Assembly: GCA_963556145.1 (NCBI GenBank)
Contig: OY744470.1
Location: forward strand, 1,550,001 to 1,614,000
Reading direction: 5' to 3'
Length of the DNA stretch: 64,000 nt
From: Hygrocybe punicea
Taxonomy: Eukaryota; Basidiomycota; Agaricomycetes; Agaricales; Hygrophoraceae
Below, piece by piece: positions 1-11,413 of this stretch. How positions within the stretch are numbered: the stretch's first letter is position 1; the number at the start of each line of letters is the position of its first letter. Both the position numbers and the translations under genes were made by a program. The notes beneath the pieces are model-generated. The model saw only the letters and a list, made by a program, of their open reading frames with translations. It searched no databases and was not told where the DNA came from.

Positions 1-257
1 CTCCTGGGTGCAAAATTCAGATGGTATACAGATCATAAGGGTCTTATATTCCTTTTGAGGCAGAAAGGCCTAACAGGTTGCCAGGCTCACTGGATGGAAA
101 AAATCAGTGAATTTGATTTTGAAGTCCATTACGTGCCAGGAGAGCAGAATGTATTTGCAGATGCTTTATCACAACTTTACTCAGAGGATAAAGCTGGCAC
201 TGTAAGGGCGCAGAGTGAGTACACTCATCATGATGATGGGATACAGTCAATCACAAC
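1..257 (+). pseudogene. Ty3/gypsy Pol fragment, RNase H domain (window starts inside)
   Basis: The frame from the window edge reads a retroelement RNase H C-terminus: YTDHKGL, then FEVHYVPGEQNVFADALS, the classic tail of gypsy-type RNase H (the NxxADALS motif holds the last catalytic Asp). A spacer rich in charged residues follows until the frame is cut at 257 by a hAT-like insertion. Removing that insertion and one copy of its 8-bp target duplication (1090 bp, which shifts the frame by one) joins this frame exactly to the integrase frame at 1340. The reverse transcriptase, protease and gag would lie upstream of the window. In a live element this enzyme removes the RNA strand during reverse transcription. 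It is dead here because of the insertions and stops downstream. Confidence 0.85.
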
Positions 258-1339
258 TAGGGTTCATCATGGGTAACCCACGGGTTTTTGATCCTGCAAT
301 TTGTTTTGAAGTTTATAGACTCAATTTACAGTCTTCAATGGGTCATTGATACAGACGTGTCAATGATACACCTAGTCTAAAATTGTCGCAATATATTGTT
401 TTTGGGCTCAAATTGTTGGTACTTCTCTTTAGTCACGTCAACCCCACCTTCTGGCTATCTAATAACCATCATTGGACATCCAATTCTCGTGCTCAAGGTC
501 AAACAATGAGAGAAATTGTCATTCTACCTCATTTGGGCGAAATGCTGACAAACATTGTTGGTACATGTATTTGTTCAAGTCTACTTGAGCACATCAACCA
601 ATCCTCTAATATTTCAACAATAACAGCAGACTAAGTAGTTCACACTAAAAAACAATAGATGAAATAGCAATAGAATGATGGCCTCCGTTTTTGCAGCCTA
701 CCACAGGGACTGGGGAAACTACGGAAAAGTTGCACAACTTCCATATTTGGAAGTGTATCATTGACACGCACATACAAATTCAGCACACAGGTTGTATATC
801 CTCCACATTGACGAAATCTCACACTTTGTTCCCCAACTGAGGCTCCAGTGACACTCTTTAGGTGTATATACATCTTTCTGTCAGTTTGGAATTTCTGGAT
901 TTTGAGTCACAAAAAAGTTATTTTGAGTTTACATTTGGGTGTATCAATGACCCATTGAAGACTGTACATGTATTCACTTTGCGGTATAGGGAGAAAAAGT
1001 GCATTTTATGTTAAATAAGATGGCTGCAAAGTGTTGGATATAATTGTGCATGATAAAAGGCACTATTGTGCACACAATGCAACGGGTTTCACGGGTTTAA
1101 ACCCATGGGTATAATGTACGCAAAAACACTGACATGGCAAGGGGTGAATTTTTCATTTGAGTCTTTATGCAATATTTTATGGGTTTTATCTATTGTATAC
1201 AGTGTGGATAATGATGGGAATGATGGACATAGGTTTGCCAAGAATTTTCAAGACCAATTACCCACCAAAAGTCCATGTTATTCCAACAATATGGATATTT
1301 TGTTCTGTACGTAAGTGCCCATACCCATGTTATACCCTA
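258..1339. mobile_element. Non-autonomous hAT-like element with 8-bp TSD, inside gypsy pol
   Basis: The ends are imperfect inverted repeats: TAGGGTTCATCATGGGTA at 258 and its counterpart at 1322-1339, read on the minus strand as TAGGGTATAACATGGGTA. The element is flanked by a perfect 8-bp duplication, ATCACAAC, at 250-257 and 1340-1347. An 8-bp TSD with TAGGG ends is typical of hAT transposons. No transposase ORF is present. A second, TA-flanked element (329-964) is nested inside. Deleting the element plus one TSD copy restores an open frame between the RNase H and integrase parts of the host element, which confirms the boundaries. Confidence 0.85.
329..964. mobile_element. TA-flanked MITE (Tc1/mariner type) nested in the hAT-like element
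   Basis: A perfect inverted repeat links 327-352 and 941-966. Taking the outer TA (327-328 and 965-966) as target duplication leaves an element that begins CAGTCTTCAATGGG and ends with its complement. CAGT ends with TA duplication are usual for Tc1/mariner elements. A shorter inverted pair carrying the same core, CGTGTCAATGATACAC at 356-371 and its complement at 753-768, looks like a subterminal binding repeat. The 636 bp hold no convincing coding region. Confidence 0.75.
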
Positions 1340-2950
1340 ATCACAACAATGACTATCTTGGCCCCACTATTGGTAGGAGCCAAGGCAGCAGTGAAATCAG
1401 CAATGCCAAGTGTAGCAGTAAATGATGCTCCAGAGACCGGTCACCCTGAAACTGCATGTGAATTCTCAAAGAGGATATGGCATGTCCGTCTTATTGTTTC
1501 ACCAGAGGACAGACAGGAGGGCAGGAAGCTGGCTGCAAAAAAAGATGCTCCAGAGAACACTGGAATACACACAGATGTTGAGAAATTGCCAGTACAAGAA
1601 GATATTATTGAAGGTGTGGCCTCTCCAACATTACTAGACGTGGTCAACACCGACCACGTTGGTTTGGACTTCCCTGCGAGTTTGAAGGGAAGATATGCCG
1701 AGGATGATTTTTTCAAGCATGTCCTGGAAAAGCCACAGGAGTTCAAAAACTTCGAGGTGGTGGATGGACTCATCTTTCTTAACAATGACAAACGTCGGGT
1801 GCTGTGTATTCCATCATCAACCATAAACGGACAGAGTGTCCAAGAAATCATAATAACACATGCACATTCCATCCTTGCCTACTTAGGCAGTCAAAAGACC
1901 CTGTCTTATCTTAGAGACCAGGTCTGGTGGAAAAATATGAACCATGATGTCATGAAATACTGTGAAACATGCAGTACATGTAAGCGTAGCAAACCCAGTA
2001 ACCAAAAAACGTACAGGTTGCTGAATCCGCTGCCAATTCCTACACGGCCTTGGGAGTCAATCAGAATTGACTTTGTTGGTCCATTGCCTCTATCTAAAAA
2101 TAGGAATGGCGAGTTTGATATGCTCATAGTGGTGATTGAGTTGCTCACTGTGATGGTACATCTGGTACCTGGCCGGCAAGATTATAAAGCAAGGGATGTC
2201 GCAGAAATGATATTTTCAGAGATCTATCGTCTTCATGGCTTGCCAAAAGCCATTGTCAGTGATCGGGACACACTTTGCACAAGCATGTTCTGGACCCACT
2301 TACACAAGCTGATTGATGTTGAGCTGAAAATGTCGAGTGCATACCACCCACAAACAGATGGCGCCACAGAACGCGCAAACCGGACCATCACTCATGCTAA
2401 GGCAATGTGTATGGCCTGATCAGAAAGATTGGGTGCAGAGATTGCCTGCAATCAAATTCGCTATCAACTCTGCGCGATCAGAAAGTACACCATTCTAGGA
2501 TGCCCCACTTGTTTGTGGGACGAACAAAACTCAGAATACCTGGGGGTCCGGGCATTTGCACAAAAAATGAAGAATGTGATCATGTCAACTCATGATAGCC
2601 TTATCGAGGCTAGAGCTAAGCAGACCAGGTCGGCAAACCGACAGCAGAGGCCGGCTCCCTTTGTTGAAGGAGTGGTGTACCTATCAACAAAAAATATATC
2701 CTTTCTGAAGGGTCGGGCCAGGAAGTTGTTGCCGAAATTTATAGGGCCGTACCGAATATTGAAAGACTTTGGAAATAGCTCTTGCCGCATCGAATTGCCT
2801 TTGAATCTGAAACAAAGGGGGGTGCACAATGTTTTTCATGCATCCTTGCTGCGGATTCACTCACCGAGTGATGACCGTCTGTTCCCGGGGCGATTGGATA
2901 GTCAAATCGCTGATCTGGGTGGCCAGGATTGTGAGTGGATGATTGACTGA
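1340..2950 (+). pseudogene. Ty3/gypsy integrase and start of chromodomain region, frame-broken
   Basis: After a linker, a zinc-binding HHCC module is visible (HAHSILAYLG...CETCSTCKRS, about 1858-1985). It is followed by the DDE core: IDFVGPLP, SDRDTL and a YHPQTDGATERANRT block carrying the catalytic D, D and E. A TGA at 2417-2419 ends the frame. Homologous sequence then continues in the +1 frame (WPDQKDWVQRLPAI near 2410-2500) and returns to the original frame from about 2500, reading the integrase C-terminal GPY module (KFIGPYRIL) and NVFHASLLRIH. A TGA at 2948-2950 and a TAA further on interrupt the chromodomain. The integrase of a live element would insert the cDNA copy; this copy is inactive. 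Confidence 0.85.
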
Positions 2951-3239
2951 GTTTTATCTCATGCTGGACGCGGTAAACACGGATAAGTCAAGTACTCTAT
3001 GTGGTTACTGACGGTAACGTGTTTACACTAAAAAGTGGTCACGTCTTTCTCTCTAAAAGTGGTACAGCCCGCTGTACTCCGCTAGTATATGGTTTTCAAG
3101 CACCATCTCATTATTGCTATTGGACTGGTGCTGCAGCACCACCACGACGGGAGACTGAGTATGGTTTTCCTGCACCATGATTGGTAAAAATTAAGGATGG
3201 TGCTACAGCACTGCAACAAGCCAAATCTACTGGGTGGTT

Positions 3240-3830
3240 TCTCAGCACCACAATGAGATTGAGTGATGGTGGTTCTACAGCACCATGGCCATACATACTA
3301 GGTGGTTCCCCAGCACCACAATGGCAAGATTGAGTGACCGTGGTTCTACAGCACCATGGCCATATCTACTAGGTGGTTCCCCAGCACCACAATGGCGAGA
3401 TTGAGTGATGGTGGTTCTACAGCACCATGGCCATACATACTAGGTGGTTCCCCAGCACCACAATGGCAAGATTGAGTGACCGTGGTTCTACAGCACCATG
3501 GCCATATCTACTAGATGGTTCCCCAGCACCACGATGGCGAGATTGAGTGATGGTGGTTCTACAGCACCATGGCCATACATACTAGGTGGTTCCCCAGCAC
3601 CACGATGGCGAGATTGAGTGACCGTGGTTCTACAGCACCATGGCCATATATATTAGGTGGTTCCCCAGCACCATGACAATGATGTTGAATGACAGTGGTT
3701 CTACAGCACCATGGCAGCATCTACAAGGTGGTGTCTCAGAACCATGACAACAATGGTGGTTCTACAGCACCAGGGCCATATCTACTAGGTGGTTCCTCAG
3801 CACCATGACAACAGGACAGGATATGGTGCC
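3240..3830. repeat. Left-arm tandem array, ~71-bp unit
   Basis: Units share the phrases GGTTCTACAGCACCATGGCC and TAGGTGGTTCCCCAGCACCA, and recur every 70-72 bp with point differences (for example near 3299, 3370, 3440, 3511 and 3581). The same unit in inverse orientation forms the right-arm array. No open frame runs through it. Confidence 0.85.
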
Positions 3831-4384
3831 CCAACACCATCTCAATATAAGTCTTGTGATCTAGAATTGTGTGAGTCATTCTGAATGACAGCACATCACG
3901 AAGGCACCATCACTGACAGCATATCCGACTCACGAAACCATCAATGACGTCACTGATGGGGCATCAATGTTTGGCACTGTTCCTGGCAATGATCAGTTGC
4001 TCTGCTCACCGTTGGCAACAGTGAGCTCAAGTGCTACTTCATTTCGGACTCAAATCACACAATTAAGCGGTCAAAAAATCACGAAAAATTGTAGTTACGC
4101 TCCCCCATGTACTACCATGTTCATACATTTTTAAAACAAATTAAATAGAGGGCGGGGCCCTCTGCCTCACCCTTGCCCACCCCGTCATTCGTGTTCACCT
4201 CTGCCGTTCGTGCCCTCACCTCGACGTAGGCGTTTTGCCTTGGCCTCCCTGTCGCTTTGTTGCCGTTGCTGTCGTTGCTGTCATTTTCGTTGTCCCTGTC
4301 ATCCCCGCTGGTCTCCTCTTCTTGTTTCTTGGAATTCTTTGGCCTTCGATTGGACCCTTGTAACCTCGCAACCACACACCGTCG

Positions 4385-4484
4385 NNNNNNNNNNNNNNNN
4401 NNNNNNNNNNNNNNNNNNNNNNNNNNNNNNNNNNNNNNNNNNNNNNNNNNNNNNNNNNNNNNNNNNNNNNNNNNNNNNNNNNNN
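4385..4484. other. Assembly gap (100 N)
   Basis: Exactly 100 Ns, the usual placeholder for a gap of unknown size. It lies in the loop of the inverted repeat, where assembly across a palindrome is expected to fail, so the true spacer length is unknown. Confidence 0.99.
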
Positions 4485-4799
4485 GGCCCTCTATTTAATT
4501 TGTTTTAAAAATGTATGAACATGGTAGTACATGGGGGAGCGTAACTACAATTTTTCGTGATTTTTTGACCGCTTAATTGTGTGATTTGAGTCCGAAATGA
4601 AGTAGCACTTGAGCTCACTGTTGCCAACAGTGAGCAGAGCAACTGATCATTGCCGGGAACAGTGCCAAACATTGATGCCCCATCAGTGACGTCATTGATG
4701 GTTTCGTGAGTCGGATATGCTGTCAGTGATGGTGCCTTCATGATGTGCTGTCATTCAGAATGACTCACACAATTCTAGATCACAAGACTTATATTGAGA

Positions 4800-5710
4800 T
4801 GGTGTTGGGGCACCATATCCTGTCCTGTTGTCATGGTGCTGAGGAACCACCTAGTAGATATGGCCCTGGTGCTGTAGAACCACCATTGTTGTCATGGTTC
4901 TGAGACACCACCTTGTAGATGCTGCCATGGTGCTGTAGAACCACTGTCATTCAACATCATTGTCATGGTGCTGGGGAACCACCTAATATATATGGCCATG
5001 ATGCTGTAGAACCACCGTCACTCAATCTCATCATCGTGGTGCTGGCGAACCACCTGGCCATGGTGCTGTAGAACCATGGTCACTCAATCTCGCCATCGTG
5101 GTGCTGGGGAACCACCTAGTATGTATGGCCATGGTGCTGTAGAACCACGGTCACTCAATCTCGCCATCGTGGTGCTGGGGAACCACCTAGTATGTATGGC
5201 CATGGTGCTGTAGAACCACCATCACTCAATCTCGCCATCGTGGTGCTGGAGAACCACCTAGTATGTATGGCCATGGTGCTGTAGAACCACGGTCACTCAA
5301 TCTCGTCATCGTGGTGCTGGTGAACCACCTGGCCATGGTGCTGTAGAACCATGGTCACTCAATCTCGCCATCGTGGTGCTGGGGAACCACCTAGTATGTA
5401 TGGCCATGGTGCTGTAGAACCACAGTCACTCAATCTCACCATCGTGGTGCTGGGGAACCACCTAGTATGTATGGCCATGGTGCTGTAGAACCACCATCAC
5501 TCAATCTTGCCATCGTGGTGCTGGGGAACCACCTAGTATGTATGGCCATGGTGCTGTAGAACCACGGTCACTCAATCTCGTCATCGTGGTGCTGGCGAAC
5601 CACCTAGTAGATATGGCCATGGTGCTGTAGAACCACGGTCACTCAATCTCGCCATCGTGGTGCTGGGGAACCACCTAGTAGATATGGCCATGGTGCTGAG
5701 AAACCACCCA
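4800..5710. repeat. Right-arm tandem array, inverse of the 3.2-3.8 kb array
   Basis: The ~71-bp unit in reverse orientation (CATGGTGCTGTAGAACCAC ... GTGCTGGGGAACCACCTAG) recurs from about 4800 to 5710 with more copies than the left arm. Some units are shortened, for example near 5040-5070 and 5320-5340. Confidence 0.85.
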
Positions 5711-5940
5711 GTAGATTTGGCTTGTTGCAGTGCTGTAGCACCATCCTTAATTTTTACCAATCATGGTGCAGGAAAACCATACTCAGTCTCCCGTCGTGGT
5801 GGTGCTGCAGCACCAGTCCAATAGCAATAATGAGATGGTGCTTGAAAACCATATACTAGCGGAGTACAGCGGGCTGTACCACTTTTAGAGAGAAAGACGT
5901 GACCACTTTTTAGTGTAAACACGTTACCGTTAGTAACCAT

Positions 5941-6775
5941 ATAGACTACGTGACCTAGCCCGGTAAACAAGCACTGTTTGGTTGTCAGGTGACATCACAT
6001 GGCTACCGCATTTTCAAATCACTAAGTCGTCAGCAATTGACGACTACCTTGAAGCGCAGGGCGTTTCGAGTATAGAGAACCTTGGCGAGGGTCAAGGCAT
6101 CCCTCCTTCGGACGATGCGCAGCTGTTTTCGGCCGTTCTTTTATTTGGACAAGATTCGCCACCTCAGTGCTCCCACCTCTCTCGCATGGGCTCGGGAGAC
6201 TTCATTCTTTCAGACCCGACAATCAACTCCAACTTCTACTACAACTATTCTCAAGTACACGAGATCACAGAATTCGACCGCCTCCTCCGTGCATTTAAAC
6301 ACCCCGGCGTTCCTACTCCCATCCACTATAACCAGTTCGCCACGATCTACAATGAAGATCTCGTGTGCCCCGCTAAGTTTGCGACAGTATCAGCGGACCG
6401 CGTGATCACTGTAATTGGACCGTCACCCAACTTTGGTGCACCGAACCCCCATCGCGTCTACTCCGATCGTCGTCCCCGTAGTTCGTTCAGGCGTCGATCA
6501 GAAGATAACGAAGAAGATGTCTTCCGCAATTGCTCACTTCGGACCGCGAGCGCAAGGGCAGCTCCAGCCGCAAAAAGTACTTTGGCGAAGGTCGCAATCA
6601 GAAGCGCAGTCGTGCAGCTAGCGACTCTCAGTCAACGGAGATCCCGAAGGAAGTTGGGCAGGAGGAACGGGCCGATATCTCGATGGAAGTCGCTGTAGAT
6701 GAGTTTGCCGCGGACGACAACCGTATCGACGACTCCGTCGGCTTCGAGGACGATGTTACCGGCTTTGATTGACCC
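5941..6775 (+). pseudogene. Ty3/gypsy Pol C-terminus: chromodomain remainder and tail
   Basis: Directly right of the fold-back element the frame reads SGDITWLPHFQI, the second half of a chromodomain, then an Asp/Glu-rich stretch ending QGIPPSDD, as in the C-terminal tail of basidiomycete gypsy Pol proteins. This continues the coding sequence interrupted at about 3000. The frame has no ATG of its own, so it is not an independent gene. Coding-like sequence continues to about 6400, and a Lys/Arg- then Asp-rich frame runs to a stop near 6772 in a different frame, so at least one frameshift or an intron lies between. The chromodomain would direct integration to particular chromatin. Confidence 0.6.
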
Positions 6776-6802
6776 CGCAGGAGTCAATGGAGGGCGTAGG
6801 TA

Positions 6803-7260
6803 TGTGACGAGAGTGTCGACGGAATCGACGGTCGCGACACACGAAGAGAGAGAGAGAGATTTAGCGCCAACCAGTAGACAGTGGTATAGTGAATAGATTG
6901 CGGGGTGTCTACTACTTGCTGTCGTACCCTACGTAGAACTAGGCATTTTATAGGCCCTGCCTAACAACCTAATATAAAAGAGTGTATCAGGTCCATATGG
7001 TCGTGCTATGACAATTCGAAATGATGAAACGGGGGGGGGGGCTATAGACCATATGCTAAGCAACTTGAAACCATAATACGAGTTTGAGGGTATTTGAGAA
7101 CGCTGACCGGTCCGTTACAGTTCAGGACGGCGTTCCATTCCTTTGATTCAACTTGCTACAGCAAGCAAATTCCGTGTATATAAATTCTCCATCCTTTCAG
7201 CAATCTGAAAGTTCCGTCTATGTCTTTACAACGTCGCCCTAATCAGATTGCATATCATAT
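6803..7260 (+). repeat. Putative 3' LTR of the gypsy element (right end uncertain)
   Basis: Immediately after the Pol frame comes a purine-rich stretch (TGGAGGGCGTAGG, a candidate polypurine tract), then TGTGACGAGAGTGTCG. The sequence that follows resembles fungal gypsy LTRs: non-coding, a TATATAAA box near 7176 and a short leader. The 5' LTR lies outside the window, so the end was not fixed by comparison. Confidence 0.45.
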
Positions 7261-7950
7261 GTGGTGTGGGAGGCGGCCTACGTTACTCCTTCCCGTACAA
7301 GGTCACCGGTCACCTTTGGCATGGAGATATCTGTCCATCGCCCGTACGTCCGCAGCGATACCAGAAAAGAAGAGAACGTTAACTTGAAAGAGGTTGGCCT
7401 TTTCCTATGGCTCCCCCGTTCCTTTCCGCATCACCACGTTTCCTCAATGCCACGTATTCTCGGAATTCGACCTAATATTGCTCACCTTCTTTCCTTGTGT
7501 CTTGCCTGCACGAGACCAAGCAAAGCTAGCATGAGAACAAGCCTTCGACAACGAGGCTCTCGGGAAATCGTAACTGAGTTGAAAGTCGATGTTCAACGTT
7601 CAACGTTCCACGAACGAAACTGAAGATATTTGAGACCATCGAAGATCACTGATATGCAGGCTCCAGTCCCGTGGGTTTGTCTGAGTCACGGTCTCCAGGA
7701 AATGATGAGAGGAATCCCTCTAGCATACTCTCCCAAGGGTGGGCGTCACTGTTCAAGTTGTCGAAGGCTCAGCGCTCAGGCCCGGGGATGATTGAGTGCC
7801 CGACATGGCTTGCCAGTGGCTTATCTTATCACCATAACGGTCGTTCCTGGTCAGAGCACCCGCAGCAACGTGTCCGCAGTAAAATATTAACCTCTGCTTT
7901 TATACCCCAAGAATTCAGCTGCAGGTTGCGAGTCTGATTGACCCTGTATT
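7261..7950. other. Intergenic, no gene supported
   Basis: Frames here are short, lack ATG starts in good context and show no family similarity. The stretch includes the promoter side of the gene starting at 7951. Confidence 0.5.
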
Positions 7951-9368
7951 ATGATCATCGAGAAACATCCGCTTCCTGATGATCCTACACCGCCAGATGC
8001 ACCTCCATCATACGACGCTCTCGCCCAGGCACTCGCTTCTACGGATGAATCTCCAACGTTCCGTTTGGTCGAAAAATCTAACAGCAATTCTTCACTAAAC
8101 TTGGCCCCACTCGTGTCCATCAAGAGTCCCAAATCACACAACTACCAGCGTTCAAATTCATTCAACTCCAAGAGCAAAGGCAAAGGTCCTTCCAACTGGT
8201 TCAACTTCTCATCTTCCCGCAACACACGCGAAGTACGCACTACCGTCCTCGATGTCATCCGTGGCCTCATCCGGCAGCACCAATGCACCTCGTCCACTGA
8301 AACCCTTGGCATTCTTGAGAGCTGCGCAGAAGCGTGTGCTTCTTACGATCTCTGCCTTTCCTCCCTATTGCAAGAAAATTTCATCGAAGGGCACACTCCT
8401 CTTTACTGGGCCATTATAAAACGCCCTCCAGAGATGCCTCATCCAGAAGATGACGCGACAGTACCCGATTTCCTTACAACTCTGCTATCCTTCTCTAGCC
8501 CATTATCCTCTGCAACCAAGTCGGAAATGCGCCTAGCGTGTCTCGTGACTTCTGACCAGGCCTTATTTCAGCGTTTGCGGCTCTCACCTGAATTTTCACC
8601 GCTGTCCGGGACCGACCAGATCCTGTTAGGCGCGAGCATGCCTCCAGATGAGATCGTAGTCGAGGATGTGGCTGGAGATGAAGGAGCATTTGTGGTAACC
8701 TTTGAAGTTGTGCAATTTCAGCAGAGGATGAGAGTCTCAAAGCGGATCGGGCTGGAGTTTATCGCTCGAGGTGACTAGCCCCAAACCATTTCCCGTGTAG
8801 TCTCTAAATATTGATATGTTAACCCCCCCCCCTCACCAGGCCGCATGTGGTGTCTTTCATTCTCGATTGCCCCAGACGCCCCCGGTTGGCCCGGTCCCAA
8901 GGCTGGTTCATGGTGTCTCACGCTCTCACTTCTCGAGCACAGTCCGCCAACATGGATCGATTCTCGTCTTCTAATAGAGGAGCCTCGCCTCCCTCCATCA
9001 CCGTCACTCACCAGCACCGACGACCAGTCCTCATCCAGCTCCCCCTCAGCACGGAATCCAAGACTAAAACCCAAGCCAACTATTTGCCTCCGGTTCAAAT
9101 CGGGAACTACAAAACTAGTCGCTCCGACTTCGGACTCGTCCAGGAATCACGGTGGGGAAGGTCAGAGTGAGATCGTGGTATCGTTGGATGACAGCATGAT
9201 GGGAGCTGGTTTGCAATACGCGTGAGTGAATAACCCCCCGCCAGACCTCTTGTTCATGATATCTAATACCATCACAGAGGAAGCTCGTATATCGCATCGG
9301 ACGGCACGTTAACAGCGCGTCTGGAAGCTCGACTGGCTAGACCAGAAGCAGAATGTGTCATTTGTTAG
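7951..9368 (+). CDS. Conserved basidiomycete protein of unknown function, three exons
   Basis: Model: 7951-8770, 8840-9221, 9278-9368, about 430 residues. The joins were set by phase: donor GTGACT at 8771 with acceptor CACCAG, and donor GTGAGT at 9222 with acceptor CACAG; the last exon ends ECVIC-stop. I do not recognise a named domain. The N-terminus is Pro-rich (DDPTPPDAPPSY), followed by a Ser/Asn-rich linker, then an alpha-helical stretch (VLDVIRGLIRQHQ ... HTPLYWAI) that reads like a single ankyrin-like or ARM-like repeat. The C-terminal half is more beta-like with a Ser-rich insert. There is no signal peptide or TM segment. It is probably soluble and cytosolic; the function cannot be assigned. 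Confidence 0.75.
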
Positions 9369-9940
9369 TACGCCAGTATTTGTGCTGCTGTTGCCAACGC
9401 TGTCGCAGACATTCATTTATTCAATTGCGGTACTTTACGCCCTGCGTTAATCATTTGTACCTCAATATACTACTTTATTTTGTATCTGTCCTTTCGTAGC
9501 TTTGCCATCCGCTTGATAATTTGATTTTTCTTTCATTTATTGAATTATGATCATGTCATGTGACTCCTAATATTTGTACTTTGCTGGGTCGACCCAGCCT
9601 TGTCACCGCCTCAGGGCAATCGCCAACGATACCGTGGCAAGACCCCGCCCAGAAGGCCCCAAGGTTCTGTATATTGGATTTCTTTTCAGGTGGGTTGGTT
9701 TCCTTCGTGACGTGCTGTGTAATGGGTTGCCACGCTCCAGTGCACAGCTCTCGGTTGTGACTGACTGAACTTAGGGTCGGCGAAAACAAAGTTTCCTTCC
9801 TCACACCATATAGTGGCCTGCATCTCTCAGTGACGGTGTCTAGCCGCATGCTAACTTGAATTATGCTCGCGTTCTAGGATTCCATAGAGAAAAGGCTGCT
9901 GTAGTACGGTGCCCCCTCCCCCTCCAAGGCAAACACCAAA
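9369..9940. other. Intergenic, no gene supported
   Basis: Short overlapping frames on both strands between 9556 and 9849 have no homology that I recognise and no splice logic joining them to neighbours. Confidence 0.5.
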
Positions 9941-11413
9941 ATGGTATCGTCATCTACATACGCTCTCCTCGGCTTCGTCGGCTGGACCATTCTCCCTGAT
10001 TTTGCTACTCGTCATATTCTCCGTCTGTCCAGCCAACTTCCTGTCCTGTCCCCATCACCACCGCCAAACACGCCCGCCTACAGAACTCGCTACCGATATA
10101 CCTTCTCATTCGTCGTCGTCGCGTTCCTGTTGTACAATTTATTAGAAGGGTCCTGGTCAATGAAGCCCAACTTTTATGAGTTGTTGGGTGTGAACCCGCA
10201 GGCAGAGGAACAAACGCTGAAGTTGGCATTTAGACAATTCGCGAAGCGGTACCATCCAGATAAAGTGACAAACGAGGATCCGGGAACGAATGGAGAAGTG
10301 TTTATGATGGTACGAGATGCATTTGAGGCGTTGAAGGATCCAGTCGTCAGGTTTGCATATGACCGGTGAGCCCATTGTTCAAGCCTCGGGGGTGCTTTCG
10401 CTAAATTGACTGACGGAGGTGGTGGCAAGGTTTGGCCCTGACGTGCTCTCGTGGAATCATTGCACGACAACGAAAGAATATCTTCGGCAAGGGCTCATGC
10501 GGATATTTGGGTACCATATTGTGACTGGCGCTGCTTTGCTGTTCTGGTCTTCTATCGGTGAACCAAGCCCTGTAGCTTTTGTGAGTGCTGTATCCCCTCC
10601 ATGAAGAGACCTCAGCCTCACGACTTTCACTGCAACAGTGGCGATACATTATATTCGTCTTCTTCTTTGTCTCTGAGCTTCTCCTTGTCCTGAGCCCCTC
10701 GCTGTCTATCGCGAACACGACACCATTCTCCACAATCCTCACTGCTGCACCATCCCACACGACAGTCCTCCACGTCCTCTTCCCATATCGGGTCGCTTAC
10801 CAGCACGTGCTCTTCCTCCGCCAGATTTTCATGGCACTGAGCATCGCGCTGAGCAGGGTGGCGCCGAAGTTGTGCCCAAGCGAGCCAAAGGTTGGGAAGG
10901 CCGTAGTTGAGAAGATTCGAGGCTTGGCAGCGTTTGCTGACCGGGAATGTGAGCCGTACATGTTGTTTGGTTATTTCAATCACGACCGTTTATGTTTTTT
11001 TTTTTTTTCTTTTGCCCGCAGCATCTATGATGCTTCACACGGAACTGCACTCCATCGACGACACATGGTCTTCCTCCGAACGGGTATCCTTTGCCCAAAT
11101 GAAGCCACATCCCCATCCTTCAAAGGAAACCATACAGATTCTAACACAAGAGATTGAGGATATGATCGTGGAAGGGCACATCAAGAAGGAATCAGGTCCT
11201 TTGAAGAGTGTTTGCGACGCAGCCCTTGCTTCCTGCAAAGCTGGCGGGGATCTTGACAATACGTTGTCGCTGCCTGTAGCACAGGCGGCGGGGACTCCCA
11301 GGCTTGAGCGGAATCATTCTGTGGTGCGGTTGCCCTCACCGAGGCCATCGCCATCTCCACCACCTAGGCTATCACGAAGGGGCTCCACTAGAGCGCGGAG
11401 CGTGAGCTATTGA
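9941..11413 (+). CDS. Membrane-anchored J-domain (DnaJ/Hsp40) protein
   Basis: Model: 9941-10365, 10430-10580, 10639-10948, 11022-11413 (425 residues); all joins keep phase and use GTGAG donors. Two hydrophobic segments lie at the N-terminus (about residues 8-28 and 50-65). A J domain follows at about 75-142: NFYELLGV, a basic helix II, the HPDK signature near 105, and FEALKDP...YDR. After the J domain come two more hydrophobic segments (YHIVTGAALLFW and WRYIIFVFFFVSELLLVL), then a cytosolic tail ending in Ser/Pro/Arg-rich sequence. J domains stimulate the ATPase of Hsp70; the multiple TM segments place this one on an organelle membrane, most likely the ER, like Erj5-type proteins. The client is unknown. 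Confidence 0.85.

Larger units (their letters stand above)
3001..5940. mobile_element. Giant inverted-repeat (fold-back) element with internal tandem repeats
   Basis: The left arm (3001 to about 4155) reappears inverted as the right arm (4485-5940). Both outer ends read GGTTACTRACGGTAACGTG and continue as near-identical sequence for more than 200 bp, then enter arrays of a unit of about 71 bp. The inner ends also match around AAACAAATTAAATAGAGGGC. The right arm is about 300 bp longer because it holds more repeat units. The spacer (4156-4384) contains an acidic, low-complexity frame on the minus strand and a run of 100 Ns. The element sits in the chromodomain coding part of the gypsy element. 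No clear target duplication was found, so the mobility class is open. Confidence 0.75.

Noticed and set aside
1157..1340. N-terminal extension of the integrase ORF from 1157
   Set aside because: This part lies inside the hAT-like insertion; true pol coding resumes at 1340.
3240..5710. Regular ~71-bp repeats resembling a CRISPR-like array
   Set aside because: The repeats are contiguous tandem units without unique spacers, in a eukaryotic genome, arranged as two inverted arms of a fold-back element.
5982..6698. Stand-alone gene starting near 5982
   Set aside because: No ATG at the start (TTG), and the first residues (SGDITWLPHFQI) are the second half of a gypsy chromodomain continuing from before 3000.
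7020..7045. G-run near 7030 as a G-quadruplex or telomere-like motif
   Set aside because: A single homopolymer run without repeated G-tracts; no TTAGGG array.
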